From CAWAHD01 sp963781785 (GTDB lineage: Bacteria; Planctomycetota; Planctomycetia; Isosphaerales; Isosphaeraceae), in assembly GCA_963781785.1 (NCBI GenBank), contig CAWAHD010000002.1, positions 5,456,001 through 5,520,000 on the forward strand: a stretch of 64,000 bases of DNA. The letters are read 5' to 3'. Position numbers and translations under genes: made by a program. Of the stretch, positions 48,109-58,185 are shown piece by piece (the first letter of the stretch is position 1; each line of letters starts with the position of its first letter). Below the pieces are notes generated by a model that was given only the letters and a program-made list of their open reading frames with translations, had not been told where the DNA came from and ran no database searches.

Positions 48109-48477
48109 TGAGAGGGCGAGGATGCGACGAAGACGGCGCCGGATCCGTGCAAGTTGAAGCACTGAGTGCAACGGGGCGACCGAAGCCCGCCGGCATGAAT
48201 CCGGCGCGATGCGCCAGCAAGCATCGCGCGGGATTCCCCTCGCTGGGGCGTCGGGCTGGTATGGGGACGACCGTGGCTCTGGTAGTTTATTTGCTGCGGA
48301 TCGCGATATTCAACGGAGACTGCTCACACAAACTCACCGTGAACTCCTCACACAACGGAGACTGGTTACACAAAGTCACCATGGACTCCTTACACAAGCT
48401 GCAAGAGCCCGCCAGGGATAGAAGTTGCAACCCTCAAATGACCTGAACGATTTCTCCGCCGCACGGGAGTCAGTCCG
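48109..48477 (+). promoter_or_regulatory. drmA upstream region with tandem 42-bp repeats
   Basis: Two 42-base units (from 48319 and from 48361) each carry two boxes of the form ACTSSTYACACAA, at 48319, 48343, 48361 and 48385. Alternate spacing is 24 and 18 bases. They end about 80 bases before the drmA ATG, so a regulator-binding array controlling drmA-drmB-drmC is plausible. No gene is seen in this stretch. Confidence 0.5.
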
Positions 48478-51400
48478 ATGACGAGCCTCCTGCAATCCAT
48501 CCCTTCCCCGACGAAGATCCGGGAAGAGCTCGAGCAGATTGTCCTGCGCGATCTCCTGGGACCGGCCGGCGGTCCCGAGGAGGAGATCGAGGAGCAGAGC
48601 GTGCGGGACCGCTACCTTGTCGGTCTGCTGGCTCCCAAGCGGCAGGAACTCTCTCCCGAAGAGTTCGACGAGCTGCAACAGGGAGGCAGTGCGCCGGTCG
48701 AGGATGGGGCCGCCGAGAGCACGACCCCCGCCGCCAAGACGATGTTTCCGTCGTCGTTCGGCCTGACCTTTTGTGTCGCCCTGGACGCCGGGGCTCTCCA
48801 GGTCACGGCCCGGTGGGGCCATTATCGCCGCGATCGCAGCCAAACCCTCGCCACCGCCTCCGGCGACAAGAAACTCGTCTGGAAGCGCAGCCAGCGCGAG
48901 GCCGTCTCCGAGCCGATTCCCCTCGAGGCCGGCAAGATCAACTGGACGCCCGACGCCGAGTTTCCCCAGGTCCAGGTGCAAGGGCTCGTCCGCAAACGCG
49001 ACCATTACTGGAGCATCACGCTCTTTCTGGTCAACGGCCAGCAGGAGCCCAGGATGCGCCGCGATCTGGCGTGGCTCTTCCAGCCTGAGCTGATCGTGGA
49101 ATCGCCCGGCCAGCGGCCGGTCTTCGAGCGCCGCCAGCAGCCGAAGGAGCTTGGCAGGTCCGAGCCGGTCGCCTTCGCCGAAGACCAGGAGCTGGCGATG
49201 CTCTATCGCCACCGCGTCGAATTCGCGGTCGGGCATGGCGTGAGCGTTCACGCCGAGTGCCGCGAGGGGGCCTGTCACCAGGCGTACCGGCTCTCGACCA
49301 GGGTCGTTCCAACGTACGAAGTGCCGCGCACGATCGCCCCCACGGTGGCAGACTGGCCCAGGATGTCGGGGCTGATCGTCGACATGAAGGCGCTCGGGGA
49401 AACGCCCACTTCAGAGCTGGAGGCGAAGCTCCGCCCTCTGCTCGCGGCTTATGCAACCTGGATTGAAGAGCGCCGGTCGGATCTCCAGCAGCCCGACATG
49501 GCCCTTCATCGGCCGGCCGGTCAGGCCTCCCTGGAGCGATGCCAGGACACCCTCGCGAGGATGGAGGCCGGCCTTCAGCTCCTCTTGAACGACGAGAAGG
49601 CCTCCGAGGCGTTTCGCTTCGCCAATCTGGCGATGTGGCAACAGCGCATCCATACGATCATCTCGCTCAGGCGACGGCGGGACGAGCCTGTCGACGAACG
49701 GGCCATCGACGTCCCCGAGAATCGCTCGTGGTATCCCTTTCAGTTGGCTTTCATCCTGCTGAACCTGCCGGGAATCACCCAGCTCGATCATCCCGAGCGG
49801 GTTGCCGGGTCCGATGCGCTCGCCGACCTGCTCTGGTTTCCCACGGGCGGCGGCAAGACCGAAGCCTATCTCGGGCTGTCGGCATACACCCTGGGACTGC
49901 GGCGGCTCAGGGGCACGGTGGCGGGCCGCTCCGGCGAGCACGGTGTCGCCGTCCTGATGCGGTACACGCTACGGCTGCTGACGATCCAGCAGTTTCAACG
50001 GGCTTCGGCTCTTATCTGTGCGTGCGAGACCATCCGCCGCGGCGATGAGGCCGCATGGGGCAAGGAACCGTTCCGCGCCGGGCTGTGGGTGGGCCAGAAG
50101 ACCACCCCCAACACGACCGAGCAGGCCGCCGAAGCCATCCAACAGGAGCACGGCGGGAAGTTTCGCGGGAGGGGCAGCGGCTCGCCGGCTCAGTTGACCA
50201 ATTGCCCGTGGTGCGGATCGAAGATCCTGCCCGGACGCGACATCAAGGTCGAAGGCTATGCAAAGGGGCGCTGCCGTACGATCTCCTATTGCGGCGACGT
50301 GCTGGGCCGCTGCCCATTCAGCGCCAAGAGCTCGCCTCTCGAGGGCATTCCGGTCCTGGTCGTCGACGAGGAGATCTACCGCCGGCTGCCGACGCTGTTG
50401 ATCGCCACCGTTGACAAGTTTGCCCAGATGCCGTGGAACGGCAAGGTCCAGATGCTCTTCGGGCAGGTCGAGGGATACTGCACCCGGCATGGGTTCCGCT
50501 CTCCCGAGCTCGAGGACGCCGATACGCATCCCAGGAAAGACAAGTATCCGCCGGCCAGGACCACGCCTCATCCGCTCCTGCGTCCGCCCGACCTGATCAT
50601 TCAAGACGAGCTGCACCTGATCAGCGGGCCTCTGGGATCGCTCGTCGGATTGTACGAGACGGCGGTTGACAAGCTCTGCTCCTGGGAGATCGGCGGCAAG
50701 ATTGTCCGTCCCAAGCTGATCGCGTCCACGGCCACGATCCGCAAGGCCGGCGACCAGGTCCACGCCACATTCCTGCGTAGGGTCAGCATCTTTCCGCCCA
50801 ACGGGCTCGACGTGGAAGACAGTTTCTTCGCGCTTCAGCGCAGGCCCAGTGAAGAGATACCCGGGCGGCGGTATGTCGGGATCTGCGCTCCTGGCCGTCG
50901 TCTCAAGGTTGCCCTGATCCGCGTTTATATCGCCCTGCTCGCCGCCGCCCAGAGTCTTTACGAGAAGAAGGGCTATGGCAAGGACGTGGACCCATGGATG
51001 ACGCTCGTCGGCTACTTCAACTCGATGCGAGAGTTGGGGGGAACGCGCCGGCTTGCCGAGGATGACATCCGGACCCGGCTCGGCAAGACCGATCAACGAG
51101 GGCTGGCGCGAAGAAAGCTGTATTCGATCGATGAGCTGACGTCGCGTAAAGACTCGACAGATATCCCCGACGTTCTCGATCACCTGGAGACCGCGTTCGA
51201 CCTTCAAACGGAGGCCAGGCGGCAGGAGCTGAAGGGACAGAAACAGTACAAGAATCTGCCCAGGCGGCCTCTCGATATCCTGCTGGCGACCAACATGGTT
51301 TCGGTCGGGGTCGACGTGCAGCGGCTCGGCTTGATGGTCGTCGCCGGTCAGCCCAAGACGACGGCCGAGTACATCCAGGCTACCAGCCGTGTCGGGCGTC

Positions 51401-52012
51401 GATTCCCGGGCTTGGTGTTCACGGTCTACAACTGGACGCGCCCGCGCGACCTGTCGCACTACGAGCGGTTCGAGCACTACCACGCCACCTTCTACAACCA
51501 TGTCGAGGCCCTGTCGGTGACTCCGTTCGCGTCCGGGCGCTGAGCCGGGGCTTGACGGCCCTCCTGGTGTCGTGCATCCGACTGCAAGGGACCGAGTTCA
51601 ACGCGAACAAGAAGGCGGCCAAGCTCTCACGAGCTCACCCGTACGTGAAAGACGCCGTCGAGGCGATCGGCGCAGGGCCGAGCTGGTCGGCTCCGGGGTT
51701 GACAACGTTGCCTCGACCGTGACGGCCGAGCTGAACGAGCGGCTCGATCAATGGCTGGCCGAGGCTCAGAGGACCGCGGGAGGCCGAATCCTCGGCTACG
51801 ACGACGAGCGCGACGGCGTTACCGTGGGGCTGCTCCATCGTCCGGGACTGGATCCGTGGGACGACTTTACGTGCTTGAATTCGCTGCGCGACGTCGAGCC
51901 CAACGTCGGGCTGATTCTCCACGAAGGCGGGCTGGACGAAGAGCCCGGCTTTGTCGCGGCCGTGAGCGAGGACGACGATGGTGATGATTCCGATGAGGAG
52001 GAAGAGCAGTGA
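48478..52012 (+). CDS. drmA: DISARM helicase DrmA, two frameshifts near the 3' end
   Basis: About 1,177 residues when bridged. Walker A TGGGKT is near residue 455, a CPWCG zinc-knuckle half near 577, an IIQDELHL DEAH-like motif near 706, and TNMVSVGVDV with QATSRVGR near 940-970. This is the DrmA-type helicase required in all DISARM loci. After PFASG the frame breaks at GGG 51537-51539; one missing G restores ALSRGLTALLVSCIRLQGTEFN. A second missing G near 51669 restores the frame ending in an acidic tail at 52012. GTGA links it to drmB. Confidence 0.9.
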
Positions 52013-53976
52013 GCGGTGCCGGGACGGAACGCCGCAAGATCGGGGACATCAGGCCCAGCCAGTTGCTGTGCACCGGCGGCGTGGGCGCCGTGGTCGAGCT
52101 GCCGAACCTGTCGGTCATGGTGATGGGGCTCGACGATTGGGCGATCGAGCAAGGCGCCTCGGAGATCCCCGAGTCCCGGCTGTTGAAGGCTGTCCAGAAC
52201 GAGCTGGGACCGCAGGTCGCCCGGCTCCTCACTCCACCCGTGGTGGGCGAGTCCTCCGGCGTGGCGGCGGGGCCGTTCGATGACACGGCCAACGTCGGCG
52301 TCCCGGTTGCGCCGTTTCCGCGCTGGCAAGTGTGCACCCACTGCCGGCTGCTCGCGCCGATCCAGTCAGGGCTCTTCGAGCTCAAGCTCGACCCGTACCG
52401 CAAGGACCGGAGCCGTTACGCGCACAGTAACTGTCGAAAGGCGGGCAAGCCGCCAACGGTTGTCCCCGCTCGATTCCTGGTGGCGTGCGAGCATGGGCAT
52501 CTTGATGACTTCCCGTGGGTCGAGTTCGTCCATCGAGGGAAAACGGACTGCCGGTACGAGCTGCAGCTCTATGAGCTCGGGGCCTCGGGCGAAGTTGCCG
52601 ACATCCAGGTGGAATGCGTCAAGTGTGATCGCAAGCGTCGCCTCTCCGACGCTTTCTCCGAGGAGGGCCGCGAAGAACTGGCGCGGTGCAGCGGACGGAT
52701 GCCTCACCTGCGGCGGTACGATGAGGACCAATGCGACGCGAAGCAGAGAGCCATCCTGCTAGGCGCCTCCAATAGCTGGTTTCCGGTCATGCTGTCGGCC
52801 CTGTCGATTCCCGGCACGACCGATAAGCTCGGTCAACTGGTCGAGGCGAACTGGGCTGAACTCGAAGAATGCGAGTCGCCGCGCGAGGTCAAGCTCAAGC
52901 GGAAGCTGCTCAGAGGGCTGGCTACCTATACCGAGGATCAGATCTGGGAGGCGATCACCAAGAAGAAAGAGGCCGGCGAGCCGGACGGCGACGACAATTC
53001 CAGCTTGCGCGACCCCGAGTGGCGCGTGTTCGCCGACCCTGACCCGAAGCTCAACAGTCGAGACTTCAAGTTGAGGGTCGTCGAGCCTCCGAAGGAATAC
53101 AGGCACGCGATCAGCCAGGTCGTTCTGGCCGAAAGGATCCGCGAGGTGCGCGCCCTGATTGGCTTTACCCGCATCGAGTCGCCCGGAGATTACACCGAGC
53201 TGGACGACTTCCCCAGGGAGCAGCGAGTGGCCCTGAGCCGCAAGCAGCCCAGGTGGGTGCCGACCTACGAAATCCGCGGGGAAGGGGTATTCCTCCGTTT
53301 CGCGGAGAATGCCATCGAGAAATGGGTCAAGAAAACCAGGAGACGTGAGAGCGAATTCTTCCAGGCCCATCGGCAGTGGCGGCAGAGGCGAGGGTTGGTG
53401 CCTGACGACGGGTTCCCGACCATGCGGTACGTGTTCTTGCATTCGCTTGCGCATGCCCTGATCAGGCAATTCGCGATCGAGTGCGGCTACGCGACGGCCA
53501 GTATCCGGGAGCGAATCTACTCCCGGCCGCCCGGAGGCGAGGGCGAGCCCATGGCGGGGATCCTGCTCTACACAGCCGCTCCGGACAGCGAAGGGACGCT
53601 GGGAGGGTTGGTCGCGCTGGGAGAGCCGGAAACACTGGGCCGCCACCTGGACCAGGCACTGGAATCGATGCGCTTTTGCGCTTCCGACCCGCTTTGTGCG
53701 GAGCATCGGCCCATGAAGGATGGGCTGACGCTGCATGGGGAGGCGTGCCATGCGTGTCTGTTTCTGCCCGAGACCTCGTGTGAGCGGGGGAACAAGTACC
53801 TGGACCGCGCGGTGCTCGTCTCGACGTTAGAGACAGCCGACCTGGCGTATTTCACCGAATACGCCGAGGCAATCCCCGCAGCGATGATCACGGTAGAGAC
53901 CGATGAGTCGATCACGCCGCCCAAGCCAATTGAAGCGAGCGTCAACGAGAGCGACGAGCCTGGAGAGTCGTCATGA
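52009..53976 (+). CDS. drmB: DISARM protein DrmB (DUF1998)
   Basis: 655 residues from GTG 52009, overlapping the drmA stop. The start KIGDIRPSQLLCTGGVGAVVELPN is typical of DrmB. Cys pairs (CTHC, CVKC) suggest a zinc site in the first half. The DUF1998 domain lies in the last 250 residues, with HSLAHALIRQFAIECGY near 482, ILLYTAAPDSEGTLGGL and C-rich HACLFLPETSCERGNKYLDR near 580. DrmA and DrmB form the core DNA-binding complex of DISARM. Its stop overlaps the drmC start (ATGA). Confidence 0.93.
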   Translation: MSGAGTERRKIGDIRPSQLLCTGGVGAVVELPNLSVMVMGLDDWAIEQGASEIPESRLLKAVQNELGPQVARLLTPPVVGESSGVAAGPFDDTANVGVPVAPFPRWQVCTHCRLLAPIQSGLFELKLDPYRKDRSRYAHSNCRKAGKPPTVVPARFLVACEHGHLDDFPWVEFVHRGKTDCRYELQLYELGASGEVADIQVECVKCDRKRRLSDAFSEEGREELARCSGRMPHLRRYDEDQCDAKQRAILLGASNSWFPVMLSALSIPGTTDKLGQLVEANWAELEECESPREVKLKRKLLRGLATYTEDQIWEAITKKKEAGEPDGDDNSSLRDPEWRVFADPDPKLNSRDFKLRVVEPPKEYRHAISQVVLAERIREVRALIGFTRIESPGDYTELDDFPREQRVALSRKQPRWVPTYEIRGEGVFLRFAENAIEKWVKKTRRRESEFFQAHRQWRQRRGLVPDDGFPTMRYVFLHSLAHALIRQFAIECGYATASIRERIYSRPPGGEGEPMAGILLYTAAPDSEGTLGGLVALGEPETLGRHLDQALESMRFCASDPLCAEHRPMKDGLTLHGEACHACLFLPETSCERGNKYLDRAVLVSTLETADLAYFTEYAEAIPAAMITVETDESITPPKPIEASVNESDEPGESS

Positions 53977-54776
53977 ACCGCGGGCTTCGCCTGATCGCCG
54001 AGGAAGCCAAGCGGCTGGCCGGGCTGCTGCCATTCTCGGTGATCGAAGCGGTCGCCGTGCGTCTCGCGTCGGGTGACGCGCTCGCGCCCGATGCCGTCAG
54101 CAGCCAGATCGTGCAGACCCTTCCCGGTCCGCAGCATCGGGCCTTGGTTCGGGGGTTTCTCGACAGTTGGGGCCGGCACGCGGCTGATGTGCGACCTCAG
54201 GCGGTGGCCGCCGCGCTGCTCGCAGCAGCGTTCGCTCAGCAAGACATGCGGCAGCATCAATCCCTGGAGCTGGTCTGGACCGGGCCGGAATCGGCGACGA
54301 GTCCGTTCCGCCGGACCGAACAGGCAATGCTCGAGGTGCTCGACTCGGCGACCTGCCGGATCACCCTGGTCAGCTACGCCGTCTACAACGTGCCCCGAAT
54401 CGCCGAATCTCTGGTGCGGGCGGCCGAGCGTGGAGTGCGGATCACGATCGTCGTGGAGTCGCCGGACCGGCTCGAAGGGCAGAACACGTACAGCACGCTG
54501 AAGGCGCTCGGCGAGGAGGTGGCCGCTTGCTCGACGGTCTACCTCTGGCCGCGGGAACAGCGGAAGCAGGCTGAGGACGGGCGCGTCGGCATTCTGCACG
54601 TCAAGTGTGCCGTGGCCGATGGCCGGATGATGTTCTTGTCCAGCGCGAACCTGACCGAGTATGCGTTCTCGCTCAATATGGAACTGGGGCTGCTGGTAAC
54701 CGGGGGCGATCTGCCGATCCGGATCGAAACTCATTTCGATCGTTTGATTGAAGCGAGCGTGCTCGCGAGACCGTGA
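53973..54776 (+). CDS. drmC: DISARM phospholipase-D-type nuclease DrmC
   Basis: 267 residues. The PLD-type active-site motif is HVKCAVAD (HxKxxxxD) near residue 209, followed by the SSANLTEYAFSLNMELGLL stretch. One HKD motif per chain implies a dimeric nuclease. The N-terminal 100 residues are helical. DrmC is present in both DISARM classes, though it was found to be partly dispensable for protection. Last gene of the operon. Confidence 0.92.
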   Translation: MNRGLRLIAEEAKRLAGLLPFSVIEAVAVRLASGDALAPDAVSSQIVQTLPGPQHRALVRGFLDSWGRHAADVRPQAVAAALLAAAFAQQDMRQHQSLELVWTGPESATSPFRRTEQAMLEVLDSATCRITLVSYAVYNVPRIAESLVRAAERGVRITIVVESPDRLEGQNTYSTLKALGEEVAACSTVYLWPREQRKQAEDGRVGILHVKCAVADGRMMFLSSANLTEYAFSLNMELGLLVTGGDLPIRIETHFDRLIEASVLARP

Positions 54777-54846
54777 TGTGGCGCGCGAGGGCTAAGGGAC
54801 GGGCCGGTAATAAGTTCCCGGAATGCTCCAGGCCAAAGTCCAAGTT

Positions 54847-54872
54847 GTGGCGAGGTCTCCGGACCTCGCCAC
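54847..54872. repeat. Perfect 11-bp hairpin right of drmC
   Basis: GTGGCGAGGTC-TCCG-GACCTCGCCAC, an 11-bp stem with a 4-base loop, 70 bases after drmC. It could serve as terminator, but no T run follows, and it looks like the dispersed REP-type palindromes. Confidence 0.7.
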
Positions 54873-54941
54873 TAAGCCGACCGATAGGTCTCCAGTCGCG
54901 TGCCTCAGCGGGACACCTGCGGTCCAGCCCAGCTCCGACAC

Positions 54942-54965
54942 GTCAGGCTGGAAAGCCTGACCTAC
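54942..54965 (-). repeat. Dispersed palindromic element, right of the DISARM island
   Basis: Exact reverse complement of the 24 bases at 29796-29819. It begins 165 bases after drmC. Confidence 0.8.
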
Positions 54966-55488
54966 AACAAGACCCATTCGTCTCGCCGTGCTTCGGATCG
55001 TCGTCCGCGTCGAACCGTCGCCGTATTCCAATTCTGCTTCTGACGATTTATCGGGCCATGCCGGCCAGTCCGATTGAAACGATTGACGACCAAGAATTTG
55101 GTGCCCGCCTTCAGAGGGCCGAAGGGCTCGCAATACGCTACAACGACCGCTCCCTATCTTCAATCGCGCCAAGTCCTTACGCGCAGATTCGGCGCACTAC
55201 CGCGCGGCGCCGGCATCCTCGGAAATCAACGTTTGGCTTTTCTGCGCGGCGTAAAACGGCCTTCAACTCACGCCCATAGCCGCTCACTCGAAAGTGACGT
55301 TGAAGCCTGAAAAATAGCCGTTTCGCCCCATCCTTCCTCCCTGATCGCTCATCCTTTCCCAGAGCCCTCCAGACGGCAAGTCAACGCAATCGTCAACGTT
55401 TATGCAACAAAAACGGTCATTTTGTAGATCGTACTGGGTGAGGGGACAGCAACAACCATCATCAGCCATTGACCAGGAACTGATCACG

Positions 55489-57396
55489 ATGTGCGCTTCA
55501 GAGGCCCAGATCACGGCGAATCAAAAAAATGCGGCTCGCAGTACAGGAGCGCGCACCGAGCGTGGTCGCAAGATTTCATGTATGAATGCATTAAAACATG
55601 GGATGGCCAGTCGGCAGGATACCGTCCCGGGCGAGGATCCGCTCGAACTCGAGCGGCTGCTGAAAGACTGGTTCGATACACTCGTGCCTACGACGCCCGT
55701 TGAATGCAAGCTCGTGCGCACGGCCGTCATGGCGAGCTGGAAGGTCGAACGCGCGGAGCGGGCGACGGCAGCCCGCGTCCACTCACATATCGAGAACCTC
55801 GCGCAGCAGGATCGCGGCGAGATCGCCGGACTCGGCGCCCGGTTATTTCACGACTGCCGGCAACCGGCACAGCTCTATGGCTCCGGCTGCTTTGATCATC
55901 GAGGCGAGCGGACCTCTTGGTCCGGCATCGCCGACGACCCTGACCATCCGGCGAGACTCGTGCGCCTCCTTGAGGCGACAGCCGGAGGGGTCAATTGGCT
56001 CCTGACCGAGTGGACCGCGCTGCGCGAGCTGCTCGAGCCCGGAAAGATGTGGGAGGGTCACGACAAGCTCAAATGTATAAGACTTCTCCGATGTCAACCT
56101 CTCGATGCCGCAAGCGTGAAAGCGGTGGCGCAGGTCTTTGCGGCATGTGCGATCCTTGATGGCCGCGGCGACGATCCCTACGCATCGCTCCAGGGCGAGC
56201 TGGACGAGGCCGAGTACAAGGTCTTCGTCAAGAGGGCGCGCCGTCGCTGGACGGCGGACGTGCTCGATTGCGGCGATCCCGAGGCGGCGCGGCGGGTGCT
56301 GGTATCGATCACCGAGCGAGCGATCGGCGAGCTGAAGGTGAAAGCCGCCGTGTTCGAGCAGACCGCCGAGCGCGACGCCGTCCGCCGCACCGACTGCATG
56401 GCGATCGATTTGAGTCCCGAGGGCGAGCGGATCAGGCGCTATGAACTGACTTGCACCAGGACCTTGTTGCGGTCCCTGAGCGAGCTGACGAGGCTCCGTC
56501 GCGCCGCCGAGCGCGACGCACGCGCGGGGAATTCGGGAGTGGGAACGCGTTGGGGAAAGGATGAAGGCGGAAGGATGAAGGATGAAGAAATGCCCTACGA
56601 TCCGCAAACCGAGAACCGTCGATCCCCAACCGACACGTCCTACGATCCACAAGGAGAAAACGGGCAACCCACAACCGATAACCCATACGGTCCGGCCGAT
56701 CTCGACGCCTGCGCCTCGTGTGATCGTGCGGATCTCTGTGACAAAGTGCCCAATCTCGACATCGAACCCAATATGGGGGACGGGCATCCTGCCCGTCAGC
56801 AACCTCTCTTAACGGCGGAAGCCGCGGAGTCGCCAGCCGAAGACCAGCGTGATGAAGTGCCAAATCTCGACATCGAACCCAATTCGGGGGACGGGCATCC
56901 TGCCCGTCATAAACCTCTCTTACCGACGGAAGCCGAGGAGTCGCCAGCCGAAGACCAGCCGGACGAAGTGCCAAATCTCGACATCGAACCCAATTCGGGG
57001 GACGGGCATCCTGCCCGTCAGCAACCTCTATTACCTGCAGGTGCCGAGGACTCGCCAGCCCCAGACCAGCCGGACGAGGTGCCAAATCTCGACATCGAAC
57101 CCAATCTGGGGGACGGGCAGCTTGCCCATCCAGAACCACCCTCCTCCGCGGGTGCAGCCGAGCCGGCATCCCCCAACTTGCGGAACGAAGTCCCCAATCT
57201 CTCCTGGGAGCCGCCTCCCCCGCGGTTCTCGCCGACCACGGCGAGCGAGTTCCACACGGCGGTCATGAAAGATCTGCGCCGTCAGGAAGCCGGGGTGAAG
57301 GAGGACGGCGGCTTCCTCCGGCGAAATCGCCGGGGGCGAAGGCGCCGCGGTTCCACGAACAACGACAGAGATCGATTGGTCGGCTCGAGCGTGTAG
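55489..57396 (+). CDS. Hypothetical protein with four 37-residue repeats
   Basis: 635 residues from ATG 55489 (MCASEAQITANQKNAARSTG). The N-terminal segment NAARSTGARTERGRKISCMNALKHGM resembles a family of large hypothetical proteins amplified in planctomycetes; that is from memory. Residues up to about 370 are helical and charged. From about 418 four 37-residue repeats carry VPNLDIEPNxGDGHPARxxPLL and are rich in Pro and Glu. A basic, Arg-rich end follows. No catalytic motif is evident. It stands alone, downstream of the DISARM island. Confidence 0.7.
   Translation: MCASEAQITANQKNAARSTGARTERGRKISCMNALKHGMASRQDTVPGEDPLELERLLKDWFDTLVPTTPVECKLVRTAVMASWKVERAERATAARVHSHIENLAQQDRGEIAGLGARLFHDCRQPAQLYGSGCFDHRGERTSWSGIADDPDHPARLVRLLEATAGGVNWLLTEWTALRELLEPGKMWEGHDKLKCIRLLRCQPLDAASVKAVAQVFAACAILDGRGDDPYASLQGELDEAEYKVFVKRARRRWTADVLDCGDPEAARRVLVSITERAIGELKVKAAVFEQTAERDAVRRTDCMAIDLSPEGERIRRYELTCTRTLLRSLSELTRLRRAAERDARAGNSGVGTRWGKDEGGRMKDEEMPYDPQTENRRSPTDTSYDPQGENGQPTTDNPYGPADLDACASCDRADLCDKVPNLDIEPNMGDGHPARQQPLLTAEAAESPAEDQRDEVPNLDIEPNSGDGHPARHKPLLPTEAEESPAEDQPDEVPNLDIEPNSGDGHPARQQPLLPAGAEDSPAPDQPDEVPNLDIEPNLGDGQLAHPEPPSSAGAAEPASPNLRNEVPNLSWEPPPPRFSPTTASEFHTAVMKDLRRQEAGVKEDGGFLRRNRRGRRRRGSTNNDRDRLVGSSV
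56740..57183 (+). repeat. Four 111-bp tandem repeats with internal palindrome
   Basis: Units start at 56740, 56851, 56962 and 57073, exactly 111 bases apart. The first three contain GACGGGCA-TCC-TGCCCGTC, an 8-bp hairpin; the fourth has a degenerate version (GACGGGCAGCTTGCCCATC). The units keep the frame of the host gene. Confidence 0.85.
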
Positions 57397-57627
57397 GTCA
57401 GGAGACCTTGCGACAGCTTGGTTGTTCGCTACGGGGCACCCAGCAAATGCGGTGTGGCGGAGCTTCGATTCGTCCGTGCGCGATCGTTTCTCTGGCCGGG
57501 GCAGCGGACGTTCGGTAAACTGGCAGGTCTCGATGCCGGCGAAATGCGCCGCAGCGGTGACCGCGAGGACCGGCCGGATGGTGGTCCTTCTATCGAATTC
57601 AAGATCAAGAGCCCGCGGAGGTATTCT

Positions 57628-57754
57628 GTGCCATTTCGACCCCGAAAAAAGCAGGTGAGGCAGGCGAAGTTTCATCGTTGTTCCCGATGCGGCGCAGGTG
57701 CGCCGCCGATCGGCGCGGTGCAAGAAGTGCTCCGAGCCCCAGAAGCGCAAGTGA
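57628..57754 (+). CDS. Small zinc-ribbon protein, probably one indel
   Basis: GTG 57628 has GGAGG 6 bases upstream. It encodes VPFRPRKKQVRQAKFHRCSRCGAGAPP. A one-base change near 57700 leads into RSARCKKCSEPQKRK and a TGA at 57752-57754. Bridged, it gives a basic protein of about 42 residues with two CxxC pairs, a small zinc ribbon of ribosome- or nucleic-acid-binding look. The break falls in a GCCGCCG stretch. The family is not identified. Confidence 0.5.
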
Positions 57755-57861
57755 CGCCGCGGTGACGATTGCTTCTTTGGCGCGGATGCGACGACAGGAG
57801 AGAACAGAAACGGAATGAAGAGAGCAGAAGAGAAGAAAAGCCCTTCGCGATTGCTCGCTAT

Positions 57862-58185
57862 TCAATCGAGGGGGCGCGGGCCTGGAGCGACTCCGGAGGT
57901 GCTCGACCGGTTGACGACGCGGACCCACAGGTCCGACCCGACATGGATTTGACAGGACAGGCGAATGTTGGGCTCGAGATCGGTTTCCCGGGCCAGACGT
58001 TCCTGCTCGGTCGCTTCCATCGCCGGCGGCTCACCCGCAAGCACCTCGACGCGGCAAGTCGTGCATCGGGCGTTGCCACCACATCGGTGCAGGATGTCGA
58101 TGCCGGCATCCTCGATGGCCAGCACCAGCTTCTTGCCGGGCTCGACCTCGAACGATTTTTCACCGTCGACCGTCACGGTAGGCAT
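57862..58185 (-). CDS. 2Fe-2S ferredoxin
   Basis: 107 residues starting MPTVTVDGEKSFEVEPGKKL. The cluster ligands follow the plant-type pattern: CGGNARCTTC (C-x5-C-x2-C, residues 35-44) and a final Cys in RLSCQIHV near 77. It carries single electrons to an unknown partner. Transcription opposes the nuo genes. The Pro/Ser-rich last 15 residues are extra to the fold. Confidence 0.88.
   Translation of the reverse strand: MPTVTVDGEKSFEVEPGKKLVLAIEDAGIDILHRCGGNARCTTCRVEVLAGEPPAMEATEQERLARETDLEPNIRLSCQIHVGSDLWVRVVNRSSTSGVAPGPRPLD

Larger units (their letters stand above)
54777..55488. other. Gene-free stretch right of the DISARM island
   Basis: About 700 bases without a supported gene; the frame over 54773-55279 lacks coding character. 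It contains two strong palindromes (54847-54872 and 54942-54965). Upstream of 55489 there is no clear promoter. Confidence 0.5.

Noticed and set aside
29796..54965. Integrase attachment sites attL and attR
   Set aside because: The 24-bp elements are inverted, not direct, repeats and no integrase gene lies inside the island.
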